64,000 nt of DNA from an uncultured Eubacteriales bacterium (lineage in GTDB: Bacteria; Bacillota; Clostridia; Oscillospirales; Oscillospiraceae): the NCBI GenBank assembly GCA_900319275.1, contig ONNS01000012.1:1-64000 (forward strand). The letters are read 5' to 3'. Both the position numbers and the translations under genes were made by a program. Shown piece by piece: positions 48,827 through 57,474 of this stretch. Below the pieces are notes generated by a model that saw only the letters and a program-made list of their open reading frames with translations, had not been told where the DNA came from and ran no database searches. Numbering within the stretch: position 1 is the stretch's first letter; each line of letters starts with the position of its first letter.

Positions 48827-50338
48827 TCAATATAATACCGTCAAATATCTGGATTTATCCACCGTAATATCACGGTGCCGGTCGATATAGTCGATAATCA
48901 TTTCGACGATCTCGTTCGGCTGTTCGCGCAGAATCGGACAGCCGGTATAGACCTCGTAGCCGCCGGTCCCGGTGGCGCGGTAATTGTTCATGCTAAGGCT
49001 CAGTTTTGTCTCTCCGTCCAGCTCGCGCCCCCGGTAGCGGATCGAGACGACACGCTCTCCCACCGCGCGGCGCAGATCATAGGTCACCTCGATGCCGGAG
49101 AAGAAATCGTAGTTATAGTGCTCCACCTTGGGCTTTAAAAAACAGTCGCTGACACGCAGCTCGCCGTTCTCCACCGCAAAATACGCGGCACAGCGCTCCA
49201 GGGCGGTTTTGAGCACAGCGCGGTCCACCTCGAGCGTTATGAGAGTGTTCGGATAGATATAGGTCGCGACCACATCCCGGATCGTGACATCCCGGTCAAA
49301 ACCCCGCACCTCGTTGCCGAGCGCCGTGCAGGAAATATCCGCGCCGCTCGCCTCCAGCTGGACCTGGTTAAAGAAATTCGCAATCAGCGAGCCCTCGGCC
49401 GCCATCCGGATCGGCGTGTCCGGCAGCAGCGGCACATCGAGATGACCTACCGGCCGGTCGAGCCATTCCCCCGTGGCGCTCTCGACTTCCGCAAGCGCAG
49501 CGGCCGCGGCCGGCAGCGGCTTATCCCCGGCCGGAACCAGAGTCGATCGGACACGGACGTTCTCTTCTCCGGCCGTGATATCCATGCGGATGAAGCTGCG
49601 GGCTTTATCCGGAGTCTGGCAGGTATAGGTGCCATTGAGCCACAGCCCTTCCACGGCCATGTGCTGGTGTCCTGTCAGCAGGATATCGAAATCAAGCTCG
49701 CGGCAGAGTCGACAGGCCTGATTCTCGCTGGTTGTCGAGAGAGTCACCCCGCTGTGCAGATCGTTCTCATAGCCGCCGTGGTAAATACATACGCTAAGGT
49801 CGACCTGCTGCGCCTTCAGCTCGCGCAGCGCCCCGGCGGCAGCCGGCAGCGGCTCAGAAATCGTGATGCCGCTCAGATTCTCCGGCTTCTCCCATACATT
49901 GATATACTGGGTCGTAACGCCGGTCAGCCCGACGCGCAGCCCGTTTTCCAGTGTGACAACAGCGGTTTTCCGTACCTGCGGCAAGCCGGAGACGTTTGCG
50001 CAGAGACAGACGGCATCCAACTCATCAAGGTACTGCTCCAGCACCGCACGTCCGTAGTTGAAGTCGTGATTTCCAAGCGTTACGAAGGAATATCCGCCCA
50101 GATTCATCAGCTTGGCCGGAAGAGAGTGCTCCTGCATGCCAAGCGTATGCAGATAATAGGTCAGAGGGCTGCCCTGAATGGTATCGCCGCCGTCGATGAT
50201 CAGCGTATTGCCGTCGCGCGTAAAGCGATTCATACAGTTTGCAAGGCCTGCCGCCTCCGTCTCTCCCGTGGCGTAGTTCACCGGGGAGAAATAGCCGTGC
50301 GTATCACTGGTAAAGCAGATCGTACATTCTTTTTTCAT
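48827..50338 (-). CDS. Bifunctional metallophosphatase/5'-nucleotidase, cytoplasmic form
   Basis: A 503-residue enzyme of the UshA/YfkN group. The metallophosphatase domain has FTSDTHGY, DGGDTIQGSPL, LGNHDFNYG and TGHQHMAVEG; the C-terminal 5'-nucleotidase domain covers about 310-490. Most relatives are exported, but this one begins MKKECTICFTSDTHG with the catalytic Asp already near residue 11, so no signal peptide exists. It is the last gene of the phn operon, which suggests it works on something the importer brings in. That link is inference. Confidence 0.88.
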   Translation of the reverse strand: MKKECTICFTSDTHGYFSPVNYATGETEAAGLANCMNRFTRDGNTLIIDGGDTIQGSPLTYYLHTLGMQEHSLPAKLMNLGGYSFVTLGNHDFNYGRAVLEQYLDELDAVCLCANVSGLPQVRKTAVVTLENGLRVGLTGVTTQYINVWEKPENLSGITISEPLPAAAGALRELKAQQVDLSVCIYHGGYENDLHSGVTLSTTSENQACRLCRELDFDILLTGHQHMAVEGLWLNGTYTCQTPDKARSFIRMDITAGEENVRVRSTLVPAGDKPLPAAAAALAEVESATGEWLDRPVGHLDVPLLPDTPIRMAAEGSLIANFFNQVQLEASGADISCTALGNEVRGFDRDVTIRDVVATYIYPNTLITLEVDRAVLKTALERCAAYFAVENGELRVSDCFLKPKVEHYNYDFFSGIEVTYDLRRAVGERVVSIRYRGRELDGETKLSLSMNNYRATGTGGYEVYTGCPILREQPNEIVEMIIDYIDRHRDITVDKSRYLTVLY

Positions 50339-50365
50339 TTTGCTTCTTCCATTCTATATAGAGCC

Positions 50366-50396
50366 GCAAACGCAAAGCGTATCGCCTTGCGTTTGC
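50366..50396. repeat. Hairpin between phnE and the nucleotidase gene
   Basis: Arms GCAAACGCAA and TTGCGTTTGC (50366-50375, 50387-50396) with a partly pairing interior (GC/GC). It lies in the 78-bp gap between phnE and the nucleotidase gene; no T tract on the minus strand. Confidence 0.8.
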
Positions 50397-50416
50397 CTTT
50401 GCATATATATTTTCTG

Positions 50417-51268
50417 TTATTTACCCTGTGCGAGCTTTTTACGCACGCGGGTCGAGAGGAACTCGATGATCAGAACAAGCACCATCAATCCCCACACGAA
50501 CGAGCCCACCATGGCCCAGCGCCGGCTGTTCAGGCACTGCACAAGCGAGGCGCCGATGCCGCCAGCGCCGACGATACCGAGCGTCGTGGCGTCCTTGAGG
50601 TTAATGTCGAAGCGATAGATCGTCGTGGAGATAAAGCTCGCCGTCAATTGCGGGATCACGCCGTAGCGAATCTTCTGAAACGCTGTGCAGCCCATGGCGT
50701 CCAGGCTTTCAAGAATGCGGGTGTCGAGATCCTCGATGGCCGTAATATACATCTTTGAGATCATGCCGATCGAGCACACCGACTGCGTGATGACGCCGCA
50801 GGCGGCGCCGGGCCCGGTGACGCGAATCCACATCAGGGCCCAGACCAGGCTGGGAATCGTGCGGATTAACAGAATGAGGACACGAAACAGATAGGCCACA
50901 GGCTTTGACATGATGTTTGTAGAGGCAAGGAACGCAAACGGGATGGCGAGGATCGCGCCAAAAATCGTGCCAAGAACAGCAATGGCCATTGTCTGCAGCA
51001 GCAGATAGGGCACGCCAGTATCGCCGGTGCCGAACATCAGCGCAAGGTCGGGGTGGGTTATGCCGCTGATAATGCCCTTGGCTACCTCAGAACCGGTGAC
51101 AGTCATCCCCTCAAACTTCATCGTTGTGGAGGACCAGCCGGCGAGACCCACGACAATCAGGACAATCAGCGTGTACAGCAGCCAATGGCGCGGCCGCATT
51201 GCATAGGCCTCGGCCACTGTCAGCTTTTTATCCACCGCCTGCTCCAATTTTTTGATTTTTTCAGACAT
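50417..51268 (-). CDS. phnE: Phosphonate-type ABC transporter permease (second copy)
   Basis: A 283-residue inner-membrane permease of the PhnE family with six membrane helices and the binding-protein-dependent transport motif around EDLDTRILESLDAMGCTAFQK. It follows the first permease by 12 bp; two phnE genes would form a heterodimeric channel. The ATG follows AAAGGAGAG. Substrate class is phosphonate, phosphite or a related phosphorus compound. Confidence 0.92.
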   Translation of the reverse strand: MSEKIKKLEQAVDKKLTVAEAYAMRPRHWLLYTLIVLIVVGLAGWSSTTMKFEGMTVTGSEVAKGIISGITHPDLALMFGTGDTGVPYLLLQTMAIAVLGTIFGAILAIPFAFLASTNIMSKPVAYLFRVLILLIRTIPSLVWALMWIRVTGPGAACGVITQSVCSIGMISKMYITAIEDLDTRILESLDAMGCTAFQKIRYGVIPQLTASFISTTIYRFDINLKDATTLGIVGAGGIGASLVQCLNSRRWAMVGSFVWGLMVLVLIIEFLSTRVRKKLAQGK

Positions 51269-51280
51269 AGCGCTCTCCTT

Positions 51281-52132
51281 TCAGCTCAGCTTCTTGCGGA
51301 GGTATTCGCTGAAGAACTCGATCGCGACGACCACCACAAAGAGCATCAGCAGCACCATGCCGAGTCCGTTATAATCGCGCCAGCCGATACGCTCGTTGAT
51401 CATGATGCCGAGGCCGCCGGCGCCGACATATCCGAGGATGGCCGAAGCGCGGACATTCATTTCAAAGCAGTACAGGCTGTGGCTGAGATAGACCGGCAGG
51501 ATCTGCGGCATGCAGGCCGACCAGAAAGCCTGAAACTTGTCGGCGCCCAGCGCTTCCATAGCCTCAAAGGGGCCCATGTCGATGACCTCGATGCTCTCGT
51601 AGAGCATCTTCGCCACGATGCCAAAGGTAAAAAGTGCAATGGCCAGCGTACCGGCAAAGGTGCCAAGGCCATAGATCAGTGCGAATACCAGCGCGATCAC
51701 CAGCGTCGGAATCGTGCGGATCAGAGCAAGGATAAAGCGAAATGCACTGACAACAACGGCATTTTTATTGATATTGCTTGATGCGAGAATCGCGACCGGA
51801 AGACCGACCAGGCAGCCGATCAGCGTACCGAGTATCGACATCTTGACGGTGTCCACCAGCGGGCCGACGACCTTGGAGAAATAGCTCCACTTCGGGTGGA
51901 AGAGCTTGAAAAACAGATCAAGCAGCTTGTCGAAATTTCGGGCAATGGCGGCAAAATTGAATTCCGTCATGCGGAAGGACAGAACGATTGCCGCCAATAC
52001 CAGCGCCAGGATCAGCGGGGTGCGGCTGCGGCGCCGAATGGTTTGATGGCCGTTGGCAAGCGTAATGACCTGGGGCTTGAAGATTTTATCAAACCAGGTC
52101 AGCTTCAGCACGGAAGAAGTGTTTTCGTCCAT
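51281..52132 (-). CDS. phnE: Phosphonate-type ABC transporter permease (first copy)
   Basis: A 283-residue PhnE-family permease with the EAA-like cytoplasmic loop IEVIDMGPFEAMEALGADKF and six or seven membrane helices. It starts 3 bp after phnC stops. The two permeases are alike in length but clearly diverged from each other in sequence. Confidence 0.92.
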   Translation of the reverse strand: MDENTSSVLKLTWFDKIFKPQVITLANGHQTIRRRSRTPLILALVLAAIVLSFRMTEFNFAAIARNFDKLLDLFFKLFHPKWSYFSKVVGPLVDTVKMSILGTLIGCLVGLPVAILASSNINKNAVVVSAFRFILALIRTIPTLVIALVFALIYGLGTFAGTLAIALFTFGIVAKMLYESIEVIDMGPFEAMEALGADKFQAFWSACMPQILPVYLSHSLYCFEMNVRASAILGYVGAGGLGIMINERIGWRDYNGLGMVLLMLFVVVVAIEFFSEYLRKKLS

Positions 52133-52135
52133 AGC

Positions 52136-52900
52136 TCACTCTCCATCGCCCATGGTAGGGGCCTTGGTACCGTTGTAGACGAAATCGATTTGTTCCTGCG
52201 TGATGGTCTTGGCCGGGCCGTCGAAGACGATCTCACCGGCGCGCACGCCGATCACACGGTCACAGTATTGTAAAGCCAGGTCGATATGGTGGATATTCAG
52301 CAGAATGGAGATATTGTACTCTTTGTTGATACGAACAAAGTCCTGCATGACCTGGCGGGCCGTAATCGGGTCCAGCGAAGCCACAGGCTCGTCCGCAAGG
52401 ATGATTTTAGGATTCTGGTTGAGTGTGCGGGCGAGCGCTACGCGCTGCTGCTGTCCGCCGGACATCTGATCGCAGCGGGTATAGGCCTTGTCCAGGATGC
52501 CGACCTTATCCAGACTCTCCAAGGCGCGCATCTTCTGTTCCTTACTGAAAATGCCGCAGAGCACACGGAAGAAATCCATATCGGGCACATCGGCTGTCAG
52601 AACATTTTTCAGTGCCGTGCTGCGGGAAACCAGGTTGAAGCTCTGGAAAATCATGCCGACGTTGCGGCGATAGCGTCGCAGCTCCTTGCCCTTGAGCGTA
52701 TTGACATCGACACCGTCAACCGTCAGTGTGCCGCGGGTCACATCGTGCATACGGTTGATGCAGCGCAGAATGGTCGATTTGCCGGCGCCGGAGAGGCCGA
52801 TAATAGCGACAAATTCGCCCTGCTCGATGTTCAGATTGATATCCTTCAGCGCGGTAAAGCCGTTGGGATAGGTCTTGTAGACATGTTCAAATGAAATCAT
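52136..52900 (-). CDS. phnC: Phosphonate-type ABC transporter ATP-binding protein
   Basis: The ATPase of the importer, 254 residues, with Walker A GLSGAGKSTILRC, the signature MSGGQQQRVALARTL, Walker B IILADEPVASLDP and the H-loop His in NIHHID. The ATG at 52900 follows AAAGGGAACG at a slightly long distance. Two strong hairpins separate it from phnD upstream. Confidence 0.95.
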   Translation of the reverse strand: MISFEHVYKTYPNGFTALKDINLNIEQGEFVAIIGLSGAGKSTILRCINRMHDVTRGTLTVDGVDVNTLKGKELRRYRRNVGMIFQSFNLVSRSTALKNVLTADVPDMDFFRVLCGIFSKEQKMRALESLDKVGILDKAYTRCDQMSGGQQQRVALARTLNQNPKIILADEPVASLDPITARQVMQDFVRINKEYNISILLNIHHIDLALQYCDRVIGVRAGEIVFDGPAKTITQEQIDFVYNGTKAPTMGDGE

Positions 52901-52941
52901 ATGACAGCTCGTTCCCTTTCATCTGTAGGTAATATAAGATG

Positions 52942-52981
52942 CTTTCCATAAGCGGCGTTTTGTAACGCCGCTTATGGAAAG
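52942..52981 (-). repeat. Perfect 18-bp hairpin between phnD and phnC
   Basis: Arms 52942-52959 and 52964-52981 (CTTTCCATAAGCGGCGTT and exact complement), loop TTGT. It shares base 52981 with the next hairpin. No T tract follows on the minus strand. Confidence 0.9.
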
Positions 52982-53014
52982 ACAGCCCCCTGTATTCAAT
53001 TACAGGGGGCTGTC
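52981..53014 (-). repeat. Perfect 14-bp hairpin downstream of phnD
   Basis: Arms GACAGCCCCCTGTA (52981-52994) and its complement (53001-53014) around six bases, 23 bp past the phnD stop. With the adjacent hairpin it probably lowers or stabilises message between the highly needed binding protein and the rest of the operon. Confidence 0.9.
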
Positions 53015-53037
53015 GGTCATTCAGGTTCGATTGTAGA

Positions 53038-54105
53038 TCAGTCAGAGACCGCAACCATGGCCATGCGGGCGCCGTCATAGTCGGAATCGACCGCTTTGGC
53101 ATAGCCGGTGTGGCTGTACACATCGAAGATGGCCTTGCCTTCCTCGGTGTTGATGATATTGATGAAGCAGTCCTGAAGAGCAGCCTTCAGCTCATCGGTG
53201 TAGAACGGGCTTGCCTTGGAGACAGCTACGGTATCGTTATAGATGCCCTCGGTCACGCCGATAACATTCAGTTCGTTCCAGATGCTATCCTTGCGGCCCA
53301 TGCCCTGCTTGCCGGTTGCATCCTTCTGGTCGGTGGGCAGCGTCCAGGAAGCCTCGTAGTCGTTGCGGCCGTCGGCATAGCAGACAATGATGTCGACAGA
53401 CTCAGCGGCGGCATAGGAGAAGGAGGTGCCGTAGCCGGAGTCGATGGGGATCACGTTGGAGAGGTCGGAAATCTTCTTGCCGTCATAGTTTTCCATCAGC
53501 CACATGGTGGGATAGACATAACCGGCGGAGGAAGAGGTCTTCTGCACAGCCCACTTGGCGCCGTCGAGATCTTCCCAGGTGAGCTTTTCGCCGTTGTTGA
53601 CCTTCTCGGCCAGCTTCTTGCCGTAGGCAGAGGGAGTGGCGTAAATCAGTGCACGGTAATAGGTGACCTGAGGACCATCCTTGCGGGTGGCGTTCTCTTC
53701 GCCGTTCCAGTCGGCGGGGTTGGTGCTGTCGTTGGAGAGGCCGTTGCGGGTAGCGGTCAGAATGACCTCGGTATCGTCGGAATAGAGAGCATAAGTGCCA
53801 CCGGGCAGCCAGCCGACGTCGATCGTGCCGGCGGACATGGCCTCGCCAGTCGCATCGTAGTTGGTGCCGACAGAAATCTTGACCTCGTCGATATCATAGC
53901 CCATCTTCGCCATCTCAGCCTGGACGAGATCATCGAGATTCTCGGTGCCGGCGATAATGACGTCCGCATCTTTGGAGGGGACGAACTCCAGCGTCAGCTT
54001 GTCGAAGTGCTGCTTCTCACCGTCGGCAAAGGCGACAACGGAGAGAGACAGGACGCAGGCAAGTGTCAGAACAAGTGCCAGGGTGCGCGAAAGCATCTTT
54101 TTCAT
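53038..54105 (-). CDS. phnD: Phosphate/phosphite/phosphonate-binding protein
   Basis: Substrate-binding protein of the importer, 355 residues, type II periplasmic-binding fold, with the family segments GWLPGGTYAL and TSSSAGYVYPTMWL. The N-terminus is a signal peptide (about 1-27, ending SVVAFA before Asp). No lipobox is seen, although binding proteins of one-membrane bacteria usually are lipoproteins; Cys 17 sits inside the hydrophobic core in a non-consensus TLAC. The ATG follows AAGGAGAAC. First gene of the operon. Confidence 0.92.
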   Translation of the reverse strand: MKKMLSRTLALVLTLACVLSLSVVAFADGEKQHFDKLTLEFVPSKDADVIIAGTENLDDLVQAEMAKMGYDIDEVKISVGTNYDATGEAMSAGTIDVGWLPGGTYALYSDDTEVILTATRNGLSNDSTNPADWNGEENATRKDGPQVTYYRALIYATPSAYGKKLAEKVNNGEKLTWEDLDGAKWAVQKTSSSAGYVYPTMWLMENYDGKKISDLSNVIPIDSGYGTSFSYAAAESVDIIVCYADGRNDYEASWTLPTDQKDATGKQGMGRKDSIWNELNVIGVTEGIYNDTVAVSKASPFYTDELKAALQDCFINIINTEEGKAIFDVYSHTGYAKAVDSDYDGARMAMVAVSD

Positions 54106-54130
54106 CTTATGTTCTCCTTTATTTCTGTGT

Positions 54131-54148
54131 TAAGCGTCTCTGCGCTTA
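54131..54148 (-). repeat. Small hairpin at the 5' end of the phnD message
   Basis: TAAGCG-TCTCTG-CGCTTA just downstream of the predicted transcription start; a 5' hairpin of this kind could protect the message from decay. Confidence 0.6.
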
Positions 54149-54155
54149 CGGGTAA

Positions 54156-54184
54156 AGTATAAAGAAAAGCCCGTGCAAAGTCAA
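54156..54184 (-). promoter_or_regulatory. Promoter of the phn operon
   Basis: Minus strand TTGACT (54179-54184), 17-bp spacer, TATACT (54156-54161). It lies inside the surE terminator, the -35 in the loop and the spacer in the 3' arm. No match to a known Pho box was seen. Confidence 0.65.
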
Positions 54185-54196
54185 CACGGGCTTTTG
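54160..54196 (-). terminator. Terminator after surE, overlapping the phn promoter
   Basis: Stem AAAAGCCCGTG/CACGGGCTTTT (54165-54195) followed on the minus strand by CTTTATAC. On the plus strand it is also followed by T-rich sequence. Confidence 0.75.
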
Positions 54197-54279
54197 ACAG
54201 ATTTTTTTATTGCCTCCACAACATTTTGTTGCAACCTGACAAAAAATGCTGTATCCGGCAGAAAATATAGTTTTACTAT

Positions 54280-55005
54280 TTAAAGCACCCGGCAGCGCAG
54301 ACGTCCGACGGAGACCCAGCCGTTGAGCAGTGCCCAGATATCGCTGCCTTCGGGAGCCGCATCCAGACACGGTGTGCTGACATTCTTCAGGCAGAAGCTC
54401 TCGCTCCCGCCCTGCACATCATACAGATCGGGAAAAACTTGCAGCGGTGCAAGCGTCGTATCGCGCAGGATACCGCGGCAGTCGTTCAGCGAACAGGCGG
54501 GAAAATTCACATTCCACATTTCGTCCTTCGGCAGCGGTGAATCCAGAAGCTCCCCCAGCAGTGCGGGCAGCAGCGCGTCGGACAGTGAATAGTCATCCCC
54601 GAAATTCTGGGAAACCGCGATAGCCGGTACGCCCTTCATCAGCCCCTCCATAGCCGCACCAACGGTGCCGGAATAGATTGTGTCGTATCCGGCATTGTAG
54701 CCGCTGTTGATGCCGGAGAGGACAACATCGGGCTTTTCCGGCAGCAGTATATTCACCGCCGCCTTCACGCAGTCGGCCGGCGTGCCGCCGATGCGCCAGG
54801 CCCCGCTCACCGGGAGGTCATAGGGCACACGCTGCACGGGGATCGGGTCAAAAATGGTGATCTTCTGACTCATACCGCTGCACTGTTCGGCCGGTGCCGC
54901 AATGGTAACCTCTCCAAAAGCGAGCGCCGTCTTTGCCAGGTGGCGCAGTCCTTCGGCCGCGATACCGTCATCATTGACGATCAGAATCTTTAAGTTTTTT
55001 TTCAT
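54280..55005 (-). CDS. surE: 5'/3'-nucleotidase SurE
   Basis: SurE removes phosphate from nucleoside monophosphates and short polyphosphate, in the cytoplasm. The 241-residue protein has the metal site NDDGIAAEGL at the N-terminus and the SGINSGYNAGYDTIYSGTVG segment with the conserved Asn and Ser. It starts 4 bp after pcrA stops, so both share a transcript. Confidence 0.96.
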   Translation of the reverse strand: MKKNLKILIVNDDGIAAEGLRHLAKTALAFGEVTIAAPAEQCSGMSQKITIFDPIPVQRVPYDLPVSGAWRIGGTPADCVKAAVNILLPEKPDVVLSGINSGYNAGYDTIYSGTVGAAMEGLMKGVPAIAVSQNFGDDYSLSDALLPALLGELLDSPLPKDEMWNVNFPACSLNDCRGILRDTTLAPLQVFPDLYDVQGGSESFCLKNVSTPCLDAAPEGSDIWALLNGWVSVGRLRCRVL

Positions 55006-55009
55006 AGGC

Positions 55010-57400
55010 TCAATCCAGTTTTTTCATATTCTGTGCTGCGATGCGCAGCATCAGCTTCTTGATACCGACACGCTCAAACTGCACCTCGATCAGAAAATCG
55101 CCGCCCATCGGCGTCATTTTTGTCAGGCTCCCCACACCGAAGGCCTTATGCTCGACCCTGTCCCCCACGGCAAAGCTGGCTTTGGGCGTCTCATCGCGCG
55201 GCGCGGCGATCGGTGCGGTTTTTCGGGTCGTTGTCCGATAGTTGTCGGCGGAGCGCCGGTAGGAATAACTGCTGTCGTAGCTGTCCGAATAGCTGTTGTC
55301 GTGATAGCCATAGCCACGCTTCTCGTTTTTCTTATCAAGTGTCTCCTCCGGCAGCTCATCGACAAAGCGCGAGGGCTTATAGGCGTTTGTACGGCCGAAG
55401 ATCATGCGCTGTCTCGCACAGACGAGGTGCAGATGCTCTCTTGCGCGGGTAATGGCCACATAGCAGAGCCGCCGCTCCTCTTCCATCTCCTCCGGTTCGC
55501 CGATGGCGCGCTGGCCGGGGAAGATGCCCTCCTCCATGCCGACGATGAAAACCGTCGGGAATTCGAGCCCCTTGGCCGCGTGCATCGTCATCATCACCAC
55601 GCTGTCGGATTCGCGGTCATAGTTGTCGAGATCGGTATAGAGAGCGACATCCGCCAGAAAGCCGGAGAGCGTATTGTCACCGGATTCCTTCTGGTAGCCG
55701 AGGATCGTGGATTTGAGCTCGCGCACGTTTTCGGCGCGCGTCGTGTCCTCAACGGTGTTTTTTTCTTCCAACATGCGGAGATAACCGGTGCGCGCAAGTA
55801 CCTCGTCAAGCAGGAAATCCGGTTCAGACTCCGCAGAGAGCCGGTGCAGCTCGTCGATCATGCCGGCAAGCTCACGCATGCGGATCGCGGCGCGGCTCAG
55901 CTGCGGAAATTCGTCGGCGCGGCGCAATATCGCATACAGGCTGCACCCCTGATCGAGCGCGAGCTCCTGGGCAGTCTCGACGCTTTTAGCACCGATGCCG
56001 CGCGGCGGGTTATTGATGATACGCACAAGCCGCAAATCGTCGCTCGGCGTGTTGATGACACATAGATAGGCCAGCACATCCTTCACCTCTGCGCGGTCAA
56101 AGAAGCGCGTGCCGCCAATGATGCGATACGGTATGCCGCTGCGCTTGAAGGCGTACTCGAGCTGGTTGGACTGGGCGTTCATGCGGTAAAGCACGGCATT
56201 GTCACGCCAATGGCCGCCCTTACTGTAGGCGGCGAGGATCTCGGAGGCGACATACTCCGCCTCTTCATGCTCGTTGCCGGCGAAGTAAAGCTGCAGCTTT
56301 TCCCCTCGCTTTTTATCCGTCCAGAGCGTTTTCCCCTTCCGCATCCGGTTGCAGCTGATGACGGCGTTGGCCGCCTCCAGGATATTGCCGGTGCTGCGGT
56401 AATTCTGCTCGAGTCGGATCGTCCGGCAGGACTTGTACTCACTTTCAAACGAGAGGATGTTTTCGATCGTAGCACCGCGGAATTTATAGATGCTCTGGTC
56501 GTCGTCACCGACAACGCAGATATTCTCCCAGCCGCCGGCCAGAGTTTTGGCCAGCAGATACTGCAGGTGGTTCGTGTCCTGGTACTCATCGACCAGCACA
56601 TACTGAAAACGCCGCTGCCAGTAGGCGCAGGTCTCTTCATTTTCCTGCAGCAGCTTGACGGTAAAGAAGATCAGATCGTCAAAGTCCATGGCGCCGGCCG
56701 TGAACATGCGGCGCATATACTCACTGTAGATCTCACCGATATGGATCTTGCGCGCGTCGCCGCTGCGCCGGGCTTCGTTCAGATAGGCCGCCGCGCCGAG
56801 CTGGGCATCCTTTGCCGCGCTGATCGCCGCAAGGACCGCGCGAGGGGCAAAGGTCTTTTCGTCGAGATCCATGTCACGGACGATATGTTTTATGAGACTC
56901 TGGCTGTCGGATGTATCATAGATCGTGAAGTCCGAGGGGAAGCCGAGTTTCTCGGCGTCGCGTCGCAGGATCCGCACGCAGGCCGAGTGGAAGGTGCAGG
57001 CCCAGATATCGTTGGCTTCCGGGCCGATCCGGCGCTCGAGTCTCTCCTTGAGCTCGCCGGCGGCCTTATTCGTAAAGGTGATTGCCAGAATGCGCCAGGG
57101 GGCAACGGGATCGAGCGCGGCGGCACGGCGGCCGTCTTCGCTGCCCGCTTCGATCGCGGCGAGCATCTCCTCGTCGGCATAGGGCGGCAGCTCACGGCTG
57201 TCGCTGGCCCTGCCATATCTCAGCAGGTTGGCAATGCGGTCAATTAGAACCGTGGTCTTGCCGCTTCCGGCACCGGCCAGGATCAGCAATGGCCCCTCCG
57301 TGGCCAGTACCGCCTCCAGCTGCATAGGGTTCAAGTCGGGAAAGTCGGAGCGAATCAGCTTTTTGCGCGCTTCGACAAATCGGGTTTCAAAATCAGTCAT
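55010..57400 (-). CDS. pcrA: ATP-dependent DNA helicase PcrA/UvrD
   Basis: Superfamily 1A 3'-5' helicase in repair and rolling-circle replication. The 796-residue protein has motif I ILAGAGSGKTTVL, motif Ia ITFTNKAA, motif II VDEYQDTN, motif III GDDDQSIYKFRGA, motif IV RLEQNYRS, and motifs V and VI (TMHAAKGLEFP, YVAITRA). A C-terminal Tudor-like tail (FAVGDRVEHKAFGVGSL) contacts RNA polymerase in relatives. The ATG at 57400 gives the usual start; the frame opens further upstream. Confidence 0.96.
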   Translation of the reverse strand: MTDFETRFVEARKKLIRSDFPDLNPMQLEAVLATEGPLLILAGAGSGKTTVLIDRIANLLRYGRASDSRELPPYADEEMLAAIEAGSEDGRRAAALDPVAPWRILAITFTNKAAGELKERLERRIGPEANDIWACTFHSACVRILRRDAEKLGFPSDFTIYDTSDSQSLIKHIVRDMDLDEKTFAPRAVLAAISAAKDAQLGAAAYLNEARRSGDARKIHIGEIYSEYMRRMFTAGAMDFDDLIFFTVKLLQENEETCAYWQRRFQYVLVDEYQDTNHLQYLLAKTLAGGWENICVVGDDDQSIYKFRGATIENILSFESEYKSCRTIRLEQNYRSTGNILEAANAVISCNRMRKGKTLWTDKKRGEKLQLYFAGNEHEEAEYVASEILAAYSKGGHWRDNAVLYRMNAQSNQLEYAFKRSGIPYRIIGGTRFFDRAEVKDVLAYLCVINTPSDDLRLVRIINNPPRGIGAKSVETAQELALDQGCSLYAILRRADEFPQLSRAAIRMRELAGMIDELHRLSAESEPDFLLDEVLARTGYLRMLEEKNTVEDTTRAENVRELKSTILGYQKESGDNTLSGFLADVALYTDLDNYDRESDSVVMMTMHAAKGLEFPTVFIVGMEEGIFPGQRAIGEPEEMEEERRLCYVAITRAREHLHLVCARQRMIFGRTNAYKPSRFVDELPEETLDKKNEKRGYGYHDNSYSDSYDSSYSYRRSADNYRTTTRKTAPIAAPRDETPKASFAVGDRVEHKAFGVGSLTKMTPMGGDFLIEVQFERVGIKKLMLRIAAQNMKKLD

Positions 57401-57440
57401 CATGCGTCGTATTCTATCATATCCATTGCGACAAGACAAG

Positions 57441-57474
57441 AAAAAATCACCGTACTCACAAGTACGGTGATTTT
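57441..57474 (-). terminator. Rho-independent terminator after spoIIAC
   Basis: Stem AATCACCGTACT/AGTACGGTGATT (57447-57473) followed on the minus strand by TTTTTTCTTG. It begins in the spoIIAC stop codon and ends the spoIIA operon. Confidence 0.9.
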
